64,000 nucleotides of DNA, from contig CACGGX010000001.1 in assembly GCA_902572735.1 (NCBI GenBank), positions 124,001 to 188,000 of the forward strand. Direction: 5' to 3'. Position 1 is the stretch's first letter. The number at the start of each line of letters is the position of its first letter. A program made the translations under genes and the position numbers. Positions 45,938-55,467 of this stretch are shown in pieces. This stretch comes from an uncultured Alphaproteobacteria bacterium. GTDB taxonomy: Bacteria > Pseudomonadota > Alphaproteobacteria > HIMB59 > GCA-002718135. The notes below the pieces were generated by a model. The model was not told where the DNA came from. It saw only the letters and a program-made list of their open reading frames with translations, and made no database searches.

Positions 45938-45968
45938 AAATTGATAATTAGCAGTTTATTATCAATTT
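45938..45968. repeat. Perfect 11-base inverted repeat upstream of pyruvate carboxylase
   Basis: AAATTGATAAT (45938-45948) and ATTATCAATTT (45958-45968) are exact reverse complements around a 9-base loop. No T-run follows on either strand, so a terminator is unlikely; it lies in the 211-base divergent spacer between DUF2244 and pyruvate carboxylase and could be an operator. A shorter CCTTT/AAAGG pair lies at 45903-45917. No other feature is recognised in this spacer. Confidence 0.5.
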
Positions 45969-46091
45969 ATAATTGCTTCCAAATCCTAAAAAATGGCTAA
46001 ATTCCTTTGATCTCTTGCTAATTTAGTAAGGAACATATAGATGCATCCCCGAAAAAATATTAAGTAATAATCCTTATTTAATGGTGGCTTG

Positions 46092-49000
46092 ATGAAAAAG
46101 ATTAGTAAAATTTTAGCAGCAAACAGAAGTGAAATTGCTATTCGAATTTTTAGAGCTGCTGAAGAGTCTGGTATTAAAACAGCTGCTATTTATTCTAAAG
46201 AAGATCGTTTCGCAATTCACCGATTTAAAACGGATGAAAGTTATTTAGTAGGTGAAGGCAAAGGTCCAATTCAAGCATATTTGGACATAGACTCGATTAT
46301 CAAAATTGCTAAAGATGCAAAGGTTGATGCTATCCATCCAGGTTATGGATTTTTATCTGAGAGTCCTGAACTAGCTGAGCAATGTGAAAAAAATGACATA
46401 ACATTCATTGGACCTAGTAAAGAAATACTAAAAAGATTTGGAAATAAAACTGAAGCTAAAAAAGTTGCGGAAGAAGCAAAGGTAGGCACCGTTCCGTCTG
46501 TTCTTGTAACAAAAGAAAATTTAAAAAGTGTTGAAAAAGAAGTTGAGAAAATTGGTTATCCAGTAATTGTTAAAGCTAGTTGGGGTGGTGGTGGTCGAGG
46601 AATGCGTGTTGTTAGATCAAGTAACGAATTAATCGATCAAATTACAACTGCTCAAAGTGAGTCACTTAAAGCTTTTGGAAAAGATGAAGTATTTATAGAA
46701 AAATTTTTAGAAGATGCTGCGCACATTGAAGTTCAAATTTTAGGTGACAGATACGGAAATATTATACATCTTTTTGAAAGAGATTGTTCTCTTCAAAGAA
46801 GGCATCAAAAGATTATTGAAAGAGCACCTGCACATTTTCTTGAAAATAAAACTCGAGAAGAAATTTGTAACGCTTCTATTAAAATTGCAAAACAAGTTAA
46901 ATACTTTGGCGCAGGAACTGTTGAATTTTTATTTGATAAAAAGTCTGGTGAATTTTATTTCATTGAAGTTAACCCGAGAATTCAAGTTGAACACACAGTA
47001 ACTGAAGAAGTAACTGGTATTGATATTGTAAAAGCTCAAATTAAAATCGCAGAAGGTGAAAAAATTGGTGATCACCCAGCACTTCCTAAACAAGAAGACA
47101 TTCATCTAAATGGATTTGCTATTCAATGTAGAGTTACTACCGAAGATCCGCTTAATAATTTTATGCCCGATTATGGAAAGATAATGACTTACCGCTCGGC
47201 AGCTGGTTTTGGAGTGAGACTAGATGCAGCAAATGCTTCTGCTGGTTCTATCATCACACCGTATTATGATTCTTTACTTGTAAAAGTAACAACTTGGGCA
47301 AAGCATCAAGACGACTGTATTAAAAGAATGGATAGGGCTTTACGAGAATTTAGAATCAGAGGTGTTAAAACAAATTTAGTATTTCTTGAGTCTCTTATTA
47401 ACAATAAAGACTTCCTTGAAGGAAACTATAATACAAATTTTGTTGATACTAAAAAAGAACTCTATGCTTATAATCCTCAAAAAGATCGAGCATCAAAAAT
47501 CGTATCTTATCTTGGAAATATAATTGTAAATGGACACAATGATATTTCTGGAAGAGTCAGTAATAATTCGACTGTAGAAGTTCAAGTTCCTATTTCAAAC
47601 ATTAAAAGTGAAAAAAATAATTATGTAAAGGATTTACAAACTTTAGGCCCAGAAAAATTTGCAAAAAAAATAAAAGAAACACCCCATACCCTAATTACTG
47701 ACACAACAATGCGGGATGCACACCAATCACTTCTAGCTACAAGAATGAGAACTGATGATCTTGTTAATATTGCTGAATATTATAGTGAAAATCTAAGCAA
47801 CTTATTCTCATTAGAATGTTGGGGAGGTGCAACGTTTGATACATCGATGCGTTTTTTAAAAGAGGATCCTTGGGATAGATTAGCGAGATTAAATAAAAGG
47901 GCCCCTAACCTTCTTAAACAAATGCTCTTTAGGGGATCTAATGCTGTTGGATACAAAAATTATCCAGATAATGTTGTTAAACATTTCATTCAACAATCAG
48001 CAGAAGCTGGAATTGATGTATTCCGAGTTTTTGATTCGTTAAATCTAATTGATAATATGCGTGTTGCAATTGATGAAGTACACAATCAAAATAAAATTTG
48101 TGAAGGAACTATCTGTTATACAAATGATGTAACTGATCCAAATGAGAAAAAATATACATTAAAATATTATATTGATCTAGTTAAAGATTTAGAAAAAGCA
48201 GGAGCACATATTATTGCCATTAAAGATATGGCAGGTTTAGCAAAACCTAATGCTATAAAAAAATTAGTTAACGAAATTAAACAAACAACTGATCTTCCAA
48301 TTCATTTCCACACTCACGATACATCTGGTACTTCATCAGCTTCAGTTCTAGCTGCTATAGAAGAAAAGGTAGATATCGTTGATCTTGCAATTGACTCAAT
48401 GAGTGGATTAACATCACAACCTGCACTTGGATCAATCGTATCTATAATGAAACAAAATCATCAAGACCCAAAACTTGATGAGGAGGCTATAAGAACACTA
48501 TCTTTATATTGGGAACAAGTTCGTCAAAATTATCATGCATTTGAAACCGATTTTAAAGGTGGAAGTTCTGATGTGTATCTTCACCAAATGCCCGGAGGTC
48601 AGTTTACAAATTTAAAAGAACAAGCGAGATCATTGGGAATTACAACTGATAAATGGGGAATGGTTGCTAATAAATATGCAGAGGTAAACCAACTTTTTGG
48701 TGATATTGTTAAAGTTACACCTTCTTCTAAAATTGTAGGTGATATGGCGCTCTATATGATCGCTAATGATTTATCCAAAGAAGATGTGTTAGACCCAAAA
48801 AAAGAAATTTCTTTTCCTGCTTCAGTCATCGAATTTTTTAAAGGGGAGATTGGTATACCTCAAGGAGGCTTTCCAAAAGAACTACAAAAGAAAGTTCTTG
48901 GTGATACTAAACCTTTAACAAAAAGACCTGGGGAAATTTTAGAATCAGTTGATTTAGATAAAGAAGCCAAAAATTTAGAAGATGAAATAGGGATGAAAAT

Positions 49001-49532
49001 TAATCAAACACATCTAGCGTCTTACTTAATGTATCCAAAAGTTTTTAAAGATTATGTTGATCACTTTAAGGAGTTTAGTGATACATCAATTCTTTCAACA
49101 GAATTATTTTTTTATGGTCCTCAACAAGATAAAGAATACACGATAGAAATTGATAAAGGAAAAAACCTTATCTTAAGATATTTAGCAAAAAGTGAAGTTA
49201 ATAGTAATGGAAAGTGCTCCGTGTTTTTTGAAATTAACGGACAACCAAGAACAATAGATATAGAAAATAAAGAATTTTCAAAAAATATAACACAAAGAGC
49301 TAAAGCAGATGATAATAATTTGGATCATATCGGATCTCCTTTGCCAGGCCAAGTTGCTAAAATATTTGTTCAATCGGGTAGTAGGGTGATTAAAGGTGAT
49401 AAGTTACTAGTGATCGAGGCTATGAAAATGGAAACTACAATAAACGCTGATAAAAGTGGAACAATCAAATCAATTAATGTTGCATCTGGTGATAATGTGG
49501 AAACCAAAGATTTGCTTGTTGAAATTAGCTAG
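46092..49532 (+). CDS. pyc: Pyruvate carboxylase
   Basis: A 1146-residue single-chain pyruvate carboxylase, start at ATG 46092 (a TTG precedes it). Biotin carboxylase domain: HPGYGFLSESPELAEQC near 75, KASWGGGGRGMRVV near 158, EVNPRIQVEHTVTEEVTG near 294. Carboxyltransferase domain: DTTMRDAHQSLLATRMRTDD near 538 and FHTHDTSGTSSASVLAA near 740. Biotin carrier domain: VIEAMKMETTINA near 1112, with the biotinylated Lys in AMKM. It makes oxaloacetate from pyruvate, an anaplerotic entry into the TCA cycle. Length and domain order are normal. No biotin ligase is present in the window. Confidence 0.97.
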   Translation: MKKISKILAANRSEIAIRIFRAAEESGIKTAAIYSKEDRFAIHRFKTDESYLVGEGKGPIQAYLDIDSIIKIAKDAKVDAIHPGYGFLSESPELAEQCEKNDITFIGPSKEILKRFGNKTEAKKVAEEAKVGTVPSVLVTKENLKSVEKEVEKIGYPVIVKASWGGGGRGMRVVRSSNELIDQITTAQSESLKAFGKDEVFIEKFLEDAAHIEVQILGDRYGNIIHLFERDCSLQRRHQKIIERAPAHFLENKTREEICNASIKIAKQVKYFGAGTVEFLFDKKSGEFYFIEVNPRIQVEHTVTEEVTGIDIVKAQIKIAEGEKIGDHPALPKQEDIHLNGFAIQCRVTTEDPLNNFMPDYGKIMTYRSAAGFGVRLDAANASAGSIITPYYDSLLVKVTTWAKHQDDCIKRMDRALREFRIRGVKTNLVFLESLINNKDFLEGNYNTNFVDTKKELYAYNPQKDRASKIVSYLGNIIVNGHNDISGRVSNNSTVEVQVPISNIKSEKNNYVKDLQTLGPEKFAKKIKETPHTLITDTTMRDAHQSLLATRMRTDDLVNIAEYYSENLSNLFSLECWGGATFDTSMRFLKEDPWDRLARLNKRAPNLLKQMLFRGSNAVGYKNYPDNVVKHFIQQSAEAGIDVFRVFDSLNLIDNMRVAIDEVHNQNKICEGTICYTNDVTDPNEKKYTLKYYIDLVKDLEKAGAHIIAIKDMAGLAKPNAIKKLVNEIKQTTDLPIHFHTHDTSGTSSASVLAAIEEKVDIVDLAIDSMSGLTSQPALGSIVSIMKQNHQDPKLDEEAIRTLSLYWEQVRQNYHAFETDFKGGSSDVYLHQMPGGQFTNLKEQARSLGITTDKWGMVANKYAEVNQLFGDIVKVTPSSKIVGDMALYMIANDLSKEDVLDPKKEISFPASVIEFFKGEIGIPQGGFPKELQKKVLGDTKPLTKRPGEILESVDLDKEAKNLEDEIGMKINQTHLASYLMYPKVFKDYVDHFKEFSDTSILSTELFFYGPQQDKEYTIEIDKGKNLILRYLAKSEVNSNGKCSVFFEINGQPRTIDIENKEFSKNITQRAKADDNNLDHIGSPLPGQVAKIFVQSGSRVIKGDKLLVIEAMKMETTINADKSGTIKSINVASGDNVETKDLLVEIS

Positions 49533-50010
49533 TAAAGTCGTATTCTTTATAACATTCTTCTATAGAGCTCTTTGTATTTATAAGCTCTCCTAAAGAATCT
49601 CGAAATTCAAAATATTCTACTCTCTTAATATTTGAGTTTATATTAAAGAAGATAAACAACCTACATGAAATACTATCATATCGCATCATATGCACTGATC
49701 CATCAGATCGTGCTAAATTAGGCTTTCCCAGTTTTTGTTTAATCTCAGCAAGTTGTTTTCCCATGAAATTTATTTCTGCGATTCTTTGCTGCTCCTTAAC
49801 TATAGTTTTTTCCTCTTCTTTTTCTTCAGTGATAATTTGTTGTTCTTCAACAATTGTTTTATCTTCAATAATTTCTGGTTCTTTTTTTATAATAGTTTCT
49901 TCAACTTTATCTTTTACTACCGCCCCAACTTTAACGACTTCTCTTCCAACTTCAATAGTCGTACAGCTAGATAAAAACACTAATGTTAAAAAATAAATTG
50001 ATAACCGCAT
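49525..50010 (-). CDS. Lipoprotein with charged repeat linker and BamE-like C-terminus
   Basis: About 161 residues from ATG 50010, chosen because GAGAG lies just upstream; an ATG at 50025 is also in frame. Signal with lipobox LSSC (lipidated Cys near residue 16). A long Glu/Lys/Ile-rich linker contains a near-duplicate KTIVEEQQI / KTIVKEQQR, suggesting a coiled coil or extended arm. The C-terminal 65 residues (LAEIKQKLGKPNLARSDG, then RYDSISCRLFIFF) resemble the small BamE/OmlA-like fold. An envelope protein of unknown role. Convergent overlap of 8 bases with pyc. Confidence 0.6.
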   Translation of the reverse strand: MRLSIYFLTLVFLSSCTTIEVGREVVKVGAVVKDKVEETIIKKEPEIIEDKTIVEEQQIITEEKEEEKTIVKEQQRIAEINFMGKQLAEIKQKLGKPNLARSDGSVHMMRYDSISCRLFIFFNINSNIKRVEYFEFRDSLGELINTKSSIEECYKEYDFTS

Positions 50011-50045
50011 TGCTCTCAGTGGCATTTCTATATATGTAATCTCTT

Positions 50046-50666
50046 ATGATTACAGTAATTAAATCACCATTCGTTCAATACAAATTAACAATTTTGCGAA
50101 ATAAAAAAACATCAAATACTGTTTTTAGACAAACTATGAATGAAATTAGCTACCTGATTGCTTCTGACGTTCTACAATACGTTCCCTTTAAAAAACAAAC
50201 AATAGAAACACCTCTAAAAAAAATGAGTGGTACAGTCTTGGGTCAACCCATCATTTTGGTCCCAATTTTACGTGCTGGTTTAGGATTACTTGAGGGCTTT
50301 GCAAAATTTTTACCGGAAGCTGAAAAAGGTCATATAGGTTTATACCGTGACGAACAAACTTATGAACCTGTAGAATACCTCTTTAAGCTTCCAAGAGTAA
50401 AAAATAAAAAAGTGTTAATCCTAGACCCAATGTTAGCAACAGGTAATTCATCAATTGCAGCTATCAACCTTATTAAAAACAAAGGCGTTAATATTAAGGA
50501 TATATTTTTGGTTTCTTTGCTAGCTGCTCCTGAAGGTATAAAAAATATCCAAAAAAAGCAAAAAGGCATTCATATATTTACATGTAATATCGATGCAAAG
50601 TTGAATAAAAATAAGTTCATTGTACCGGGCTTAGGTGACGCAGGCGATAGGTACATGGGTACTTGA
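50046..50666 (+). CDS. upp: Uracil phosphoribosyltransferase
   Basis: A 206-residue PRTase: ILVPILRAGLGLLEGF near residue 75 and the PRPP loop LILDPMLATGNSSIAAI near 125, ending in VPGLGDAGDRYMGT, all diagnostic for UPRTase. It converts uracil to UMP. Immediately upstream of a BMP-type ABC transporter, which suggests salvage of imported nucleosides or bases; a 117-base leader separates them. Confidence 0.96.
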   Translation: MITVIKSPFVQYKLTILRNKKTSNTVFRQTMNEISYLIASDVLQYVPFKKQTIETPLKKMSGTVLGQPIILVPILRAGLGLLEGFAKFLPEAEKGHIGLYRDEQTYEPVEYLFKLPRVKNKKVLILDPMLATGNSSIAAINLIKNKGVNIKDIFLVSLLAAPEGIKNIQKKQKGIHIFTCNIDAKLNKNKFIVPGLGDAGDRYMGT

Positions 50667-50668
50667 AG

Positions 50669-50754
50669 TTATCCATAAAAAATCCTATTATTTATCCATA
50701 ATCTCATTTTTTAATGCATTTTTTTATCAAGAAAATGTTATCAATGAGATATCT
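50669..50754 (+). promoter_or_regulatory. Repeat-rich leader of the BMP transporter operon
   Basis: Contains two exact direct repeats TTATCCATAA (50669-50678 and 50692-50701, 23 bases apart start to start), an inverted pair ATCTCATT / AATGAGAT (50701-50708 and 50743-50750), and TTATCAA twice (50724-50730, 50738-50744). The spacing of about two helical turns suits a protein operator. TTATCCATA differs by one base from the DnaA box TTATCCACA. Confidence 0.4.
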
Positions 50755-50783
50755 ATAATTCATATTTAAGGGGGATTTTTGGT

Positions 50784-51761
50784 ATGAAGAAAATTTTAAG
50801 TATTTTTACAGTTTCTTTCGCTCTTGTCTTCTCTTCAAGTGCGTATGCAAACAAAATTGGAGTTGTATATGACTCTGGAGGAAAGTTCGATAAATCATTT
50901 AACGAACTAGCTTTCGAAAGCGCATTAAGAGTGCAAAATGAGCTTGGATGGGACATGGTTGAATTTGAAGCTTCAAATAACACTCAAATTGAACAAGGTA
51001 TGCGTAAGATCGCAGATAGAGGCGCATCACTAATCGTAGCTATGGGTTTTGCGCAAGCAGACGCAGTTGCGGCAGTTGCTCCAGATTATCCGGATACAAA
51101 CTTTGTTGCAGTGGATGTTTGTTGGGTAGATGATCCAGCTAGCAACATTTATCAAGCTTGTTATAAGGAACACGAAGGTTCATTCCTAGTTGGTATGATT
51201 GCGGCTATGGCATCTGAAAGTGGAACAATTGGATTTGTTGGAGGAATGGATATTCCTTTAATTAGAAAGTTCCAAGGAGGCTATGAGCAAGGTGCTCAAT
51301 ATGTTAATCCTAACATTACAGTTTTAGCTAATATGACTGGAACAACACCGGAAGCGTGGAACAACCCAACTAAAGGTGCAGAGTTAACAAAAGCACAGAT
51401 TGATGGTGGTGCAGATGTTGTTTATCAAGCAGCGGGTGGAACAGGTATTGGTGTTCTTCAAGCAGCAGCTGATGCAGGTATTATGGGTATCGGGGTTGAT
51501 ACAAATCAAAACTGGATGCACCCAGGTAACATGCTTACTTCTATGTTAAAGCGTTTGGACTTAACAATTTTTGAACAAGCTCAAAAGACAGAAGCTGGTA
51601 CTTTCGAGTCAGGAATTCACATTCTTGGTTTAGCAGAAGGTATGGTTGGTTATGCTACTGAAGACGGCATGGTAACTTCTGAAATGGCAGCAGCTGTAGA
51701 AGCAGCAGCATCAGAAATTGTGAGCGGCTCTATGGAAGTAGCTGATTGGTCACAAGAGTAA
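50784..51761 (+). CDS. BMP-family substrate-binding protein of an ABC transporter
   Basis: A 325-residue periplasmic protein: signal peptide cleaved after AYA (residue 22), then the Bmp/PnrA fold with KIGVVYDSGGKFDKSFNELA, MGFAQADAVAAVAPDYPD, YKEHEGSFLVGMIAAMASES and GFVGGMDIPLIRKFQGGYEQG. The family (PnrA, BmpA, NupA) binds purine or other nucleosides. A strong Shine-Dalgarno (AAGGGGG) and regular codons suggest high expression, as is usual for binding proteins. It is followed by the ATPase and two permeases. Confidence 0.93.
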   Translation: MKKILSIFTVSFALVFSSSAYANKIGVVYDSGGKFDKSFNELAFESALRVQNELGWDMVEFEASNNTQIEQGMRKIADRGASLIVAMGFAQADAVAAVAPDYPDTNFVAVDVCWVDDPASNIYQACYKEHEGSFLVGMIAAMASESGTIGFVGGMDIPLIRKFQGGYEQGAQYVNPNITVLANMTGTTPEAWNNPTKGAELTKAQIDGGADVVYQAAGGTGIGVLQAAADAGIMGIGVDTNQNWMHPGNMLTSMLKRLDLTIFEQAQKTEAGTFESGIHILGLAEGMVGYATEDGMVTSEMAAAVEAAASEIVSGSMEVADWSQE

Positions 51762-51806
51762 CGTAAATATTTTAAACATCAGGTGAGACCTAAGATCTAA
51801 AATTTT

Positions 51807-53327
51807 ATGGTCTCACCAATTCTAGAACTAACAAATATAAATAAATCTTTTGGCCACGTACATGCCAACAAGAATATCAACCTTAAAATAAACAAAGGAA
51901 CAATCCATGGAATAATTGGGGAAAACGGTGCAGGTAAGTCAACGTTAATGAGTATAGTTTTTGGACTTTATCAAGCCAACTCAGGAACAATAAAGGTTAA
52001 TGGAAAGAAAATAAATCTTAGATCACCTAAAGATTCAATTATCAATGGCATTGGTATGGTGCACCAACATTTTATGTTGGTTGAAAATTTTACTGTTCTA
52101 GAAAATATCATCCTGGGATTTGAAGGTGAGCTCGTATTTGGAAAAAATTTAGAAAAAGCAAAAAAAGATTTAAAAGATCTATGCGATACATATAAATTAA
52201 ACATTGATCTTAATTCTACCATTTCTGATTTATCAGTTGGATTCCGTCAAAGAGTTGAAATTTTAAAGTCACTTTATAGAGGTGCAGAAATTCTTATACT
52301 TGATGAACCAACAGGTGTTTTAACACCTCAAGAAGTTGATGAACTTTTTAAAATACTACGATCCTTAAAAGAAGAAGGTAAGACAATAGTTCTAATTACA
52401 CACAAATTAATTGAAATAATGGATTTAACAAGTGAAGTTTCTGTTATGCGTCAGGGTGAAATGGTGGGTCATACAAAAACAGAAAATACTAACAAAGAGC
52501 AATTAGCAGAGATGATGGTTGGTAGAAGTGTATTACTAAGACTTGATAAATCTGAGGTAAAAGCAGGAGAGGTTTTATTTAGTGTTAAGAATCTTACAGT
52601 TAAAGATGATCTGGATGTAACAAGAGTAAAGAATGTTAATTTAGAAATTCGATCAGGAGAAATATTAGGCTTAGCGGGTGTTACTGGAAACGGACAAACA
52701 GAATTATTAGAAGCTCTTTCTGGTATAAGAAAGGTTGAGTCTGGAGAAATATATTTAGAAGGAAAAAAAGTATCCGATAGTCAAAATTTTTTAGATCCAA
52801 GGGAGTTAAAAGACAAAGGGTTAGCACATGTTCCTGAGGATAGACAGAGAATGGGTCTAGTTACAGATTTTAAAGCCTATGAAAATTTAATTTTTGGTTA
52901 CCACGATCAACAACCATTTTCAAAATCATCTGTTTTAAATCATAGAGATATAATTTCTCATTCTAAAAAAATTATGGAAGAGTATGATGTAAGACCTCAA
53001 TCGCCAAACTTAATTACATCCAATTTTTCTGGAGGCAATCAACAAAAGATAATTTTAAGCAGAGAACTAAACGAAAATCCAAAAGTATTATTAGTTGGTC
53101 AGCCAACGAGAGGTGTAGACATCGGTGCAATTGAATTTATTCATCAAAGATTGATAGACATGAGAGACAGAGGAGCAGCTATACTTTTGGTATCTGTTGA
53201 ATTAGATGAAGTGCTTTCATTGTCGGATAGAATTGTTGTAATGTTTGACGGAAAGATAGTTGGTGAAAAAGAAAATAAAAATGTAACTGACCGTGAGCTA
53301 GGTTTGTTGATGGCAGGAGTAGTTTAA
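51807..53327 (+). CDS. ABC transporter ATP-binding protein (nucleoside/BMP type)
   Basis: A 506-residue protein with two ATPase cassettes. The first has an intact Walker A (GENGAGKST near residue 40), a divergent signature LSVGFRQR and Walker B LILDEPTGVL. The second has a degenerate Walker A (GVTGNGQTE), signature FSGGNQQK near 411, and VLLVGQPTRGVDIGA. This asymmetry is normal for the sugar/nucleoside importer class. It is coupled to the first permease by a one-base overlap. Confidence 0.94.
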   Translation: MVSPILELTNINKSFGHVHANKNINLKINKGTIHGIIGENGAGKSTLMSIVFGLYQANSGTIKVNGKKINLRSPKDSIINGIGMVHQHFMLVENFTVLENIILGFEGELVFGKNLEKAKKDLKDLCDTYKLNIDLNSTISDLSVGFRQRVEILKSLYRGAEILILDEPTGVLTPQEVDELFKILRSLKEEGKTIVLITHKLIEIMDLTSEVSVMRQGEMVGHTKTENTNKEQLAEMMVGRSVLLRLDKSEVKAGEVLFSVKNLTVKDDLDVTRVKNVNLEIRSGEILGLAGVTGNGQTELLEALSGIRKVESGEIYLEGKKVSDSQNFLDPRELKDKGLAHVPEDRQRMGLVTDFKAYENLIFGYHDQQPFSKSSVLNHRDIISHSKKIMEEYDVRPQSPNLITSNFSGGNQQKIILSRELNENPKVLLVGQPTRGVDIGAIEFIHQRLIDMRDRGAAILLVSVELDEVLSLSDRIVVMFDGKIVGEKENKNVTDRELGLLMAGVV

Positions 53328-54442
53328 TGGCGCCAGTAGATAAATCCAAAGTACCTTGGTGGGTTTCAAACCTTATTGTTCCACTTGTAAATTTAACTTT
53401 AGCATTACTTGTTTCAGGTCTGTTTATATTCATCGCAGGAGAAAATCCTTATGAAGCAGTAAGATTAATCATTTATGGTTCTTTTGGTTATATTGAAGGT
53501 TTTGCGTATACACTTTACTACACTACAAATTTTGTATTTACTGGTTTGGCATTTGCTGTCGCATTTCATTGTAGGCTTTTCAATATTGGTGGAGAGGGTC
53601 AAGCTTATATTGGTGGTCTCGGTGTTTTTTTAGTTGCGATAAATTTTAGTTTTTTACCTGTGCCAATAGTGTGGCTATTATCTATCGCCGGCGCTGTTGT
53701 TTTTGGTGCAGCTTGGGCATTTATACCTGCATACCTTCAGGCAACTAGAGGTAGTCACGTAGTAATTACTACCATCATGTTTAATTTTATAGCAGCATCA
53801 TTAATGGTATTCTTATTAGTCGATGTAATAAGAGACACGTCACAAATGGGACCGCATACTGTTGCTTTACCAAAAGAACAATGGTTTCCAAGTTTTAAAG
53901 ATTTTGCTAGTTTGTTTGGAATTAAAATAAGATACTCTCCATTAAACATTTCTTTTTTACTAGCAATTGCAGCTTCAGTTTTTGTATGGTTCTTAGTTTG
54001 GAAAACAAGATGGGGTTATGAAATGAGGGCTGTGGGTCACAATACGCAAGCAGCAATTTATGCAGGCATTTCTCCATATAAAAATATAATCATAGCAATG
54101 TGTATTTCTGGAGGCTTGGCAGGGTTACTAGGTGTTAATGAAATATTAGGGGTCCATCATAAAATAGTAGCAGGATTTCCCGCTGGTTATGGTTTCACTG
54201 GAATTGCAGTTGCATTAATGGGAAGAAATCATCCAATTGGAATTTTCCCAGCTGCATTTTTATTTGGTATTTTATACCAAGGAGGGTCTGAAGTTACTTT
54301 TGATATGCCAAACATAACTAGATATATGTTTGTTGCTGTTCAAGGAGTAATTATTTTATTTAGTGGAGCTTTAGAAAATTTATTTAGACCACAAATTGAA
54401 AGCTTCTTTGTTAATAGACTAAACATAAAGGCGAGTGCATAA
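53327..54442 (+). CDS. ABC transporter permease, nucleoside/BMP type (first)
   Basis: A 371-residue inner-membrane protein with about eight to ten hydrophobic segments of the BPD_transp_2 family: FNIGGEGQAYIGGLGVF near residue 87, RAVGHNTQAAIYAGI near 238, and GFTGIAVALMGRNHPIG near 297. Homologue of NupP/YufP. Forms the channel with the next gene; overlap by one base on each side shows a tight operon. Confidence 0.93.
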   Translation: MAPVDKSKVPWWVSNLIVPLVNLTLALLVSGLFIFIAGENPYEAVRLIIYGSFGYIEGFAYTLYYTTNFVFTGLAFAVAFHCRLFNIGGEGQAYIGGLGVFLVAINFSFLPVPIVWLLSIAGAVVFGAAWAFIPAYLQATRGSHVVITTIMFNFIAASLMVFLLVDVIRDTSQMGPHTVALPKEQWFPSFKDFASLFGIKIRYSPLNISFLLAIAASVFVWFLVWKTRWGYEMRAVGHNTQAAIYAGISPYKNIIIAMCISGGLAGLLGVNEILGVHHKIVAGFPAGYGFTGIAVALMGRNHPIGIFPAAFLFGILYQGGSEVTFDMPNITRYMFVAVQGVIILFSGALENLFRPQIESFFVNRLNIKASA

Positions 54443-55413
54443 TGGAATTTTTATCTGACATTGCATCTTTGATTAATTCTACTTTAAGAATTTCAACACC
54501 TTTGGTTTTTGCAGCAATGGCTGGAATATTTGCGGAAAGATCAGGCGTTATTGATTTTAGTTTAGAGGGAAAAATGCTTATGGCTGCTTTTGTTGCAGCA
54601 GTAGGTTCTTATTTTTTAGGTAATCCTTGGTTAGGTTTATTACTAGCAATTATCGCATGTGTAAGTTTATCTATGTTACATGGTTTTGCATCTGTTACAT
54701 ATAAGGGTGATCAAGTCGTATCCTGCGTTGCAATCAATATTTTAATAATTGGTTTAACAACTGCATTAGCAGCGGCTTGGTTTGGACAAGCAGGCTTAAC
54801 ACCAACGCTTAATTCAGATCAGCGTTTTTTAGAAGTTAACCTTCCTTTTGCAGAGAGTTTAAGAGATGTACCAATAATAGGAACAATTTATAGTGATATA
54901 TTAAGTGGGCATTATATTTTTGTATATCTAGCTTATCTTTCAGTACCATTAGTGTTTTGGGTTGTTTTTAAAACTAGTTTTGGACTAAGACTAAGAGCAG
55001 TAGGAGAAAATCCAAGTGCTGTTGATACAGCTGGTATTAATGTTTTTGCCATGAGATATAAAGCGCTAGCAATCAATGGTGTTTTAATTGCTTTTGCAGG
55101 CGCACACCTATCAACAGCAGTTAATGCAAATTTTTTTAGAGAAATGTCAGCGGGAAGAGGATACTTAGCTTTGGCAGCAATGATCTTTGGAAAGTGGCAT
55201 CCGAAAACCGCCCTAGTTGCTTGTTTACTTTTTGGATTTACTGATGCTCTTCAAATTAGATTGCAGGGAGTAGAATTACCAGCGATAGGTGAAATACCAG
55301 TACAGTTAATTCAGGCAATACCATATGTATTAACAGTTGTTTTACTTGCAGGTTTTGTTGGTAAAGCGATAGCTCCTAATGCTATTGGACAGCCTTACAT
55401 TAAAGAAAGATAA
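54442..55413 (+). CDS. ABC transporter permease, nucleoside/BMP type (second)
   Basis: A 323-residue permease of the same family: AERSGVIDFSLEGKMLMAAF near residue 31 in place of the FNIGGEG motif, RAVGENPSAVDTAGI near 192, and GYLALAAMIFGKWHPK near 240. Homologue of NupQ/YufQ. Completes a binding protein, ATPase, two-permease importer. Substrate is likely nucleosides, given family and adjacent upp. Confidence 0.93.
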   Translation: MEFLSDIASLINSTLRISTPLVFAAMAGIFAERSGVIDFSLEGKMLMAAFVAAVGSYFLGNPWLGLLLAIIACVSLSMLHGFASVTYKGDQVVSCVAINILIIGLTTALAAAWFGQAGLTPTLNSDQRFLEVNLPFAESLRDVPIIGTIYSDILSGHYIFVYLAYLSVPLVFWVVFKTSFGLRLRAVGENPSAVDTAGINVFAMRYKALAINGVLIAFAGAHLSTAVNANFFREMSAGRGYLALAAMIFGKWHPKTALVACLLFGFTDALQIRLQGVELPAIGEIPVQLIQAIPYVLTVVLLAGFVGKAIAPNAIGQPYIKER

Positions 55414-55467
55414 TTAAATACTTATTTAAAAAAAATTCCTATATACTTTATTTTGCTAGGAGAAAAT

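Noticed and set aside
50667..50783. Purine riboswitch before the BMP transporter
   Set aside because: The leader lacks the conserved three-way junction and loop sequences of purine riboswitches; only short repeats are seen.
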